Origin: an uncultured Collinsella sp.
GTDB lineage: Bacteria; Actinomycetota; Coriobacteriia; Coriobacteriales; Coriobacteriaceae
Length of the DNA stretch: 9,371 nucleotides
Reading direction: 5' to 3'
NCBI GenBank assembly: GCA_902495945.1
Contig: CABUZD010000066.1
Location: 1 to 9,371, forward strand
The translations under genes were made by a program, and so were the position numbers. Shown piece after piece: positions 5,603-9,371 of this stretch (position 1 is its first letter; the number at the start of each line of letters is the position of its first letter). Under the pieces are notes generated by a model. It ran no database searches. It had not been told where the DNA came from and saw only the letters and a program-made list of their open reading frames with translations.

Positions 5603-7273
5603 CTAGTGGCGGAGCCCCAGCAGGCCGCGGCCGCGATGACGGGCCTCGGCGAACACCTGGGCGTGCGGGCCGGCGGCCTTGACGGTCTCGGGCAGGTGCG
5701 AGTACTTCTTCTCGAAGTTCTCCTCGAACATCACCGCCAGGTTGTGCGCGGCCTCGTCGTAGCGCGCGGTGCTCTGCCAGTACTGGCGCGGCACCAGGAT
5801 GCCATCGGGCACACCGTGGCACGTCGTGGGAATGTCGACGTTAAAGATGTCGTCGTGCACGAACTCGCTGTCCTCGATGGTGCCGTCGAGGGCGCGCGCG
5901 ACCAGCGAGCGCGTGTAGGCCAGCTCGATGCGATGACCCACGCCGTAACCGCCGCCGATCCAGCCGGTGTTGACCAGGTACACGCGTGTGCGGCCGTCGG
6001 CAATACGCTCGCCGAGCATCTTGGCGTAAACCATGGGGTCGAGCGGCATAAACGGCTCGCCGAACAGCGAAGAGAACGTGGGTGTGGGCTCGGTGACGCC
6101 GACCTCGGTGCCGGGAATCTTAGCCGTAAAGCCCGTCACAAAGTGGTACATGGCGGCATCGGCCGTCAGACGCGAGATGGGCGGCAGCACGCCAAAAGCG
6201 TCGCAAGTCAGGAACAGCACGACACTCGGAGTGGTGCCCATGCCCTTAGTCCACGCGTTAGGAATGTGCTCCACGGGATAGGCCACGCGCGTGTTGTGCG
6301 TGATCGAGATGTCATCGTAGTTGGGCTTGCGGTTCTCGTCGAGCACCACGTTTTCGCAGATCGCGCCAAAGCGGACAGCGTTGAAGATCTCGGGCTCGTG
6401 GAAGGCGTCCAGGCCCTCGCATTTGGCGTAGCAGCCACCCTCGATGTTGAAGATGCCCATGTCGGACCAACCGTGCTCGTCGTCGCCGATCAGCAGGCGC
6501 GTGGGATTGGCCGAAAGCGTGGTCTTGCCGGTGCCGGACAGGCCAAAGAACACGGCAGTCTCGTGCGTGACGGGATCCATGCTGGCCGAGCAGTGCATGG
6601 GCAGCACGTCGTCCTCGACGGGCAGCAGATAGTTCATGACGCTAAAGATCGACTTTTTAATCTCGCCGGAGTAGCCGGTGCCGGCGACCAGAATCACGCG
6701 TTCCTGGAAGTTGATGACCACGGCGGCGCTGGAGTTGAGGCCCTTGATGGCGGGATCGCACTGGTAACCGGGCGCTGCGAGCACGCAGAAGTCGGGCTCA
6801 CCGGTGCGCGCGATTTCGCGGGCGAGCGGGCGGGCGAGCATCTGCTTAATAAAGAGTGCCTGGCTGGCACGCTCGCAGGCAACGAGCAGTCGACGCGTGT
6901 GGTTACGGTCGGCGCCCGCCATGCCGCGGGTGACGAACACGTCGCGCTCGTTGAGATAGTCGACGATGCCGGCCTTGATGGCCTCATAGCTCTCGACGGA
7001 CAGCGGACGGTTGACCGCGCCCCAGGCAATCTTGTCGTGAACATCGGGGGTGTCAACGATAAAGCGATCGTTGGGAGAACGGCCGGTGCGCTCCCCCGTC
7101 TCGATCACCAGCGCGCCGTTGGATGCCATGCGGCCTTCTTCGCGGCGGATAGCGTACTCGACGAGCTCCGCGGCGGGTAGATCGACCAGCAGACGGGGCT
7201 GATTCTCGGCGGGATCTTCAACGAGCGTAATACCAAAGTTGGACAAAACTTCTGCAGGGGTAACACCAGGCAT
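5603..7273 (-). CDS. pckA: Phosphoenolpyruvate carboxykinase (ATP-dependent)
   Basis: The cytosolic enzyme interconverts oxaloacetate plus ATP with PEP, CO2 and ADP; it is a gluconeogenic step and in some anaerobes runs toward oxaloacetate. The 556 residues carry RTGRSPNDRF (62-71; oxaloacetate-binding Arg), TGYSGEIKKS (199-208; metal-site Lys), MHCSAS (226-231; metal-site His), the P-loop GLSGTGKTT (244-252), the kinase-2 motif LIGDDEHGW (261-269), EGGCYAKC (278-285) and HFVTGFTAKIPGTE (377-390). All key residues appear intact. The protein is slightly longer than the usual 530-540 because about 20 residues rich in Arg and Leu follow the normal AAGP end. I chose the ATG at 7273 because AAAGGAGG ends four bases upstream and the start aligns with E. 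coli PckA. An in-frame GTG at 7324 with its own AGGAG would add 17 residues. REP-like copy 4 and a terminator follow. Confidence 0.97.
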   Translation of the reverse strand: MPGVTPAEVLSNFGITLVEDPAENQPRLLVDLPAAELVEYAIRREEGRMASNGALVIETGERTGRSPNDRFIVDTPDVHDKIAWGAVNRPLSVESYEAIKAGIVDYLNERDVFVTRGMAGADRNHTRRLLVACERASQALFIKQMLARPLAREIARTGEPDFCVLAAPGYQCDPAIKGLNSSAAVVINFQERVILVAGTGYSGEIKKSIFSVMNYLLPVEDDVLPMHCSASMDPVTHETAVFFGLSGTGKTTLSANPTRLLIGDDEHGWSDMGIFNIEGGCYAKCEGLDAFHEPEIFNAVRFGAICENVVLDENRKPNYDDISITHNTRVAYPVEHIPNAWTKGMGTTPSVVLFLTCDAFGVLPPISRLTADAAMYHFVTGFTAKIPGTEVGVTEPTPTFSSLFGEPFMPLDPMVYAKMLGERIADGRTRVYLVNTGWIGGGYGVGHRIELAYTRSLVARALDGTIEDSEFVHDDIFNVDIPTTCHGVPDGILVPRQYWQSTARYDEAAHNLAVMFEENFEKKYSHLPETVKAAGPHAQVFAEARHRGRGLLGLRH

Positions 7274-7321
7274 GGGGCCTCCTTTAAAACCGCGACACAT
7301 GGACGCGGCGCGCACTTTACT

Positions 7322-7334
7322 CACGTAAACTCCT
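7322..7334 (-). promoter_or_regulatory. Second ribosome site and in-frame GTG upstream of the pckA start
   Basis: On the - strand AGGAG (7334-7330) lies five bases before GTG (7324-7322), which is in frame with pckA and adds 17 residues (VSKVRAASMCRGFKGGP) before the main ATG. The main ATG has a better site, AGGAGG at 7283-7278. Both sites look functional by spacing, so pckA may be made in two forms, or the first may act as a ribosome-loading site. Confidence 0.45.
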
Positions 7335-7348
7335 TTGTACCCGATATG

Positions 7349-7377
7349 CAAAAACGTTTTTGTGGCAATGGTGGCAA
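7349..7377 (-). promoter_or_regulatory. Operator-like palindrome and GTGGCAA direct repeats upstream of pckA
   Basis: CAAAAACGTTTTTG (7349-7362) is a perfect 14-base palindrome with a central CG, the general form of LacI-family operators including catabolite-control sites. Next to it GTGGCAA occurs twice with a nine-base period (7362-7368, 7371-7377), giving two TTGCCA hexamers on the - strand that could serve as -35 elements. No clean -10 at 17 bases is seen. Control of a gluconeogenic gene by a sugar-responsive repressor would make sense but is inference. Confidence 0.45.
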
Positions 7378-7413
7378 GCCCGCCCAACGGTCAAAAATCG
7401 CAGGCAAGCGGCC

Positions 7414-7488
7414 TAGTCATTGGGGACGTTCTTAAACGACTAGTCATTGAGGACACTCTTGAACAGGCAACATTCAAGAAGTGTCCTC
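7414..7488. repeat. REP-like repeat cluster, part A
   Basis: A 20-base unit, TAGTCATTGGGGACGTTCTT (7414-7433), is repeated at 7441-7460 with three changes, period 27 bases. The second unit continues into a hairpin: GAGGACACTCTTGAA (7449-7463) pairs with 7473-7488 with one bulged base and a nine-base loop. The GGGGAC core is shared with the other repeats in the window. No reading frame or gene is present here. Confidence 0.75.
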
Positions 7489-7491
7489 GGA

Positions 7492-7550
7492 TGCCGGCAC
7501 TTAGGGACGTTCCCAAAGTGCCGGCACATAAGGAACGTCCCTAAGTGCCG
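7492..7550. repeat. REP-like repeat cluster, part B (nested palindromes)
   Basis: CGGCACTTAGGGACGTTCC (7495-7513) has its exact 19-base complement at 7532-7550. The 18-base spacer holds GTGCCGGCAC (7518-7527), itself a perfect palindrome. A competing hairpin pairs TGCCGGCACTT (7492-7502) with 7516-7526 around GGGACGTTCCC. The element can therefore fold as one long stem or as two short ones, like a REP doublet. Confidence 0.8.
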
Positions 7551-7576
7551 ACTACTGAATGGCGCCGCCGAAATTA

Positions 7577-7593
7577 TTGAACAACCTGTTCAA
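7577..7593 (+). promoter_or_regulatory. Inverted repeat TTGAACA-N3-TGTTCAA upstream of the flippase gene
   Basis: A perfect seven-base inverted repeat with a three-base spacer lies about 26 bases before the predicted -10. Its size suits a dimeric repressor or activator site. It is not a LexA box, since GAAC and GTTC are separated by five rather than four bases. Confidence 0.45.
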
Positions 7594-7604
7594 AAACACG
7601 TGCG

Positions 7605-7624
7605 GACACCGCGGTGTCTATACT
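7605..7624 (+). promoter_or_regulatory. 14-base palindrome abutting a TATACT -10 element
   Basis: GACACCGCGGTGTC (7605-7618) is a perfect palindrome placed directly against TATACT (7619-7624), a five-of-six match to the -10 consensus 27 bases before the TTG start of the flippase gene. No recognisable -35 lies 16-19 bases upstream, so the promoter is probably regulated, with the palindrome occupying the spacer. The protein that binds is unknown. Confidence 0.5.
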
Positions 7625-7651
7625 AGAGCGCAGCAATAGAAAGGAACCGCC

Positions 7652-9232
7652 TTGAGCATCACGCCCCTCGATAGCATTCGCCGCGCCATCGCCCGCCGCA
7701 ACGGCATCTCCAACCCCGCTGCATCGAGAGACGGCGCCGCGAAGGCCCAGGGCGGCCGCATCGAGAACGGCCTCTTCCCTGCCTCGCACACTGCCGAGGA
7801 ACTCGCACGCATCCAAGAGCTGAGTCAGCGCAACGCCGGCGGGCCCGATAGCAGCCAAGCCACACGTCGCCGGCGCGAACGCGATCGCAAGCCCGGCCCC
7901 GTCCGTCGCATGGTCAACGCTTGGTGGAACCGCCTGCTCGGCGCCGTCTACGGCGGCGGCTTCTCCATGCAGGGAGCGGAATACGAGGAGCACGCCACCA
8001 GTCGCGACTATCTTTGGAACACCCTCGGCACCGCCGTGTGGGGCTTGGCGTTTCCGCTGCTCACCATCGTGTCTACGCAGCTCGTGGGCGCCGAAGAGGC
8101 AGGCAAGTTCTCCATCGCCTTTGTCACCGGCACGCTCATCATGATCGCGTGCAACTACGGCGTGCGCAATTTCCAGGTCTCGGATATCGACGAAAAGACG
8201 TCCTTTGCCTCCTACCAGCTCAATCGCTGGCTTTGCGGAGCGCTCGCCCTAGGCTGCGGCCTCATGTACAGCAGCGCCCGCGGCTATGACACGCAGATGG
8301 CGACGATCGGCCTGGGCGTCTACCAATATAAGGTCATCGACGGCGTCGCCGACGTGTACGAAGGCCGCCTGCAGCAGGCCGACAAGCTCTACCTGGCTGG
8401 CATGAGCCAAACGCTACGCTCCGTCGGCGTCATCGCGGTCTTCAGCGTGGCGCTGTTCCTCACGCGTAGCATGCCCATCGCGGCCATGGCCATGGGCATC
8501 GCCGCGATCGCCTCGCTCGTGCTGGTCACCGCGCCGCTCGCCCTGCTCGAGACTGAAAAATCGCGCCGCGTAAGCCTGCGCGAGGTCGGCCACCTGTTTG
8601 TCCAGTGCGCCCCACTCTTTGGCGCGCTATTCCTGTTCAACCTTATCGAAAGCATGCCCAAGTTTGTGATGGAAGGAACACTGGCCTACAAATACCAGCT
8701 GTACTTTAATGCCCTGTTTTTTCCAGCTCAGGCTATTCTGTTGAGCATTGGATTTGTCTATAAACCGCAGCTCCTGCGCTTGTCGAGCATTTGGGCTAAT
8801 CCTCGTAAGCGTCGTCGCTTTGACCTGATTATTGTTGCCGTTATGGCGCTGATCGTGGTCATCACCGGCATGTGCGCCGCATTTATGGCAGGTCCCGGTA
8901 TTTCCCTCATGAGCTTTATGTACGGTCTCAGCTTTGAGCGCTACCGTACGCTGGCGCTGCTGATGGTCGTCGCCGGCGGCGTCACCGCGGCCATCGACTT
9001 TATCTACGCCATCATCACGGTGCTGCGCCATGCCGGCGACGTCACCAAGATCTACCTGATCTGCTTCGCCGTAAGCGTGGTGCTGCCGGTGATCCTGATT
9101 AAGCTGCTGGGTCTGATGGGCGCTGTGGTGAGCTACCTAGCCATCATGGCCCTACTCCTGTTGCTGCTGATAATCGAGTACGCCCACATCCGCCAACGCA
9201 TCGAACGCGACCGCAACCCGTACGGAGCCTAA
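7652..9232 (+). CDS. Wzx/MATE-like polysaccharide flippase (polytopic membrane protein)
   Basis: The 526-residue protein looks like a lipid-linked oligosaccharide flippase of the MOP superfamily (Wzx / polysaccharide biosynthesis type), which moves undecaprenyl-linked repeat units across the membrane. About twelve hydrophobic segments can be placed, roughly at 122-146, 151-171, 191-207, 213-227, 256-271, 275-300, 315-333, 350-370, 390-414, 432-457, 466-487 and 488-510. The first 115 residues are hydrophilic, with an Arg-rich patch TRRRRERDRKPGPVRR (71-86); such a long cytosolic extension is unusual for Wzx. Start choice: GAAAGGA (7639-7645) lies six bases before TTG at 7652 and no ATG fits. 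It is divergent from pckA. The partial transferase at the window start acts in the same general process but is not linked to it. Substrate and exact subfamily cannot be read from sequence. Confidence 0.82.
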   Translation: MSITPLDSIRRAIARRNGISNPAASRDGAAKAQGGRIENGLFPASHTAEELARIQELSQRNAGGPDSSQATRRRRERDRKPGPVRRMVNAWWNRLLGAVYGGGFSMQGAEYEEHATSRDYLWNTLGTAVWGLAFPLLTIVSTQLVGAEEAGKFSIAFVTGTLIMIACNYGVRNFQVSDIDEKTSFASYQLNRWLCGALALGCGLMYSSARGYDTQMATIGLGVYQYKVIDGVADVYEGRLQQADKLYLAGMSQTLRSVGVIAVFSVALFLTRSMPIAAMAMGIAAIASLVLVTAPLALLETEKSRRVSLREVGHLFVQCAPLFGALFLFNLIESMPKFVMEGTLAYKYQLYFNALFFPAQAILLSIGFVYKPQLLRLSSIWANPRKRRRFDLIIVAVMALIVVITGMCAAFMAGPGISLMSFMYGLSFERYRTLALLMVVAGGVTAAIDFIYAIITVLRHAGDVTKIYLICFAVSVVLPVILIKLLGLMGAVVSYLAIMALLLLLLIIEYAHIRQRIERDRNPYGA

Positions 9233-9371
9233 TTAGCTGCCCCGGTCACCGGAATTTGCGATGGAATCGCCCCGGCTGGGATCTCGTTGAAGACAATATG
9301 CATCACGCAAAACTAAGTGAGTAGACTTTTACCGAATCCCGGACCACACCGACAAAGCACAAGTCCGTGAC
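9233..9371. other. 3' flank of the flippase gene, no gene seen
   Basis: Two small palindromes follow the stop: CCGGTCACCGG (9242-9252) and GCGATGGAATCGC (9258-9270), neither with a T-run. The rest is AT-richer and includes AGTGAGTAGACTTTTACC, which looks like non-coding DNA. No terminator, RNA gene or credible open frame is visible before the window ends. Confidence 0.4.

Noticed and set aside
5606..7180. 524-codon open frame on the + strand opposite pckA
   Set aside because: It is antisense to a fully conserved pckA gene, contains no recognisable domain, and arises from the GC-rich codon pattern.
7414..7550. CRISPR array
   Set aside because: Only two imperfect direct repeats are present, the units are palindromic and overlapping, there are no regular spacers, and no cas gene is in the window.
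7577..7593. LexA (SOS) box
   Set aside because: GAAC and GTTC are five bases apart; LexA sites in Gram-positive bacteria need four.

Overview
The window looks like chromosomal DNA from a high-GC gut actinobacterium of the Coriobacteriia, most likely Collinsella or a close relative. The basis is the GC-rich third codon positions, the Shine-Dalgarno-led genes, the gene mix (a WecA/TagO-type transferase, trpS, DegV, a free-standing B3/4 domain protein, ATP-dependent PEP carboxykinase) and dispersed short hairpin repeats. The taxon is inferred, not proven. There are no rRNA or tRNA genes, no transposase gene, no phage genes and no CRISPR array.

Layout. The first 2.3 kb reads on the + strand: the 3' part of a polyprenyl-phosphate GlcNAc-1-phosphate transferase gene (its start lies outside the window), then trpS, which ends in a strong intrinsic terminator. 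From about 2.6 to 7.3 kb five genes read on the - strand. In transcription order these are pckA (gluconeogenic PEP carboxykinase), a B3/4 domain protein (probable tRNA-quality or amino-acid-related role), a MarR-type regulator, a DegV/FakB-type fatty-acid-binding protein and a one-domain MGMT-family protein. A 378-base divergent region follows, carrying regulatory palindromes and a cluster of REP-like repeats. The last gene reads on the + strand and encodes a Wzx/MATE-like polysaccharide flippase with a long basic N-terminal extension. The final 139 bases contain no gene I can support.

The most striking structure lies outside the genes. Four copies of one palindromic repeat (arms AAACCACCACAAAGG / CCTTTGTGGTGGTTT) sit at 2.62, 3.03, 4.62 and 5.55 kb. 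Each begins only 8 to 16 bases past the stop codon of a - strand gene, after four of the five - strand genes. Two copies have the loop in one orientation and two in the other. A second set of REP-like repeats, sharing the GGGGAC / GGGACGTTCC core, is clustered at 7.41-7.55 kb between pckA and the flippase gene. These look like non-autonomous elements that have become the 3' ends of transcripts.

Other points of interest are a promoter-hairpin-terminator leader in front of the B3/4 gene, which could be an attenuator; two Shine-Dalgarno-led in-frame starts for pckA; a perfect 14-base palindrome of LacI-family type upstream of pckA; and a recurring TTGTTAA motif upstream of both marR and degV. 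The marR-degV pair may form a small fatty-acid-related unit by analogy with FabT/FakB. The transferase and flippase both belong to cell-surface polysaccharide synthesis but are about 6.5 kb apart.
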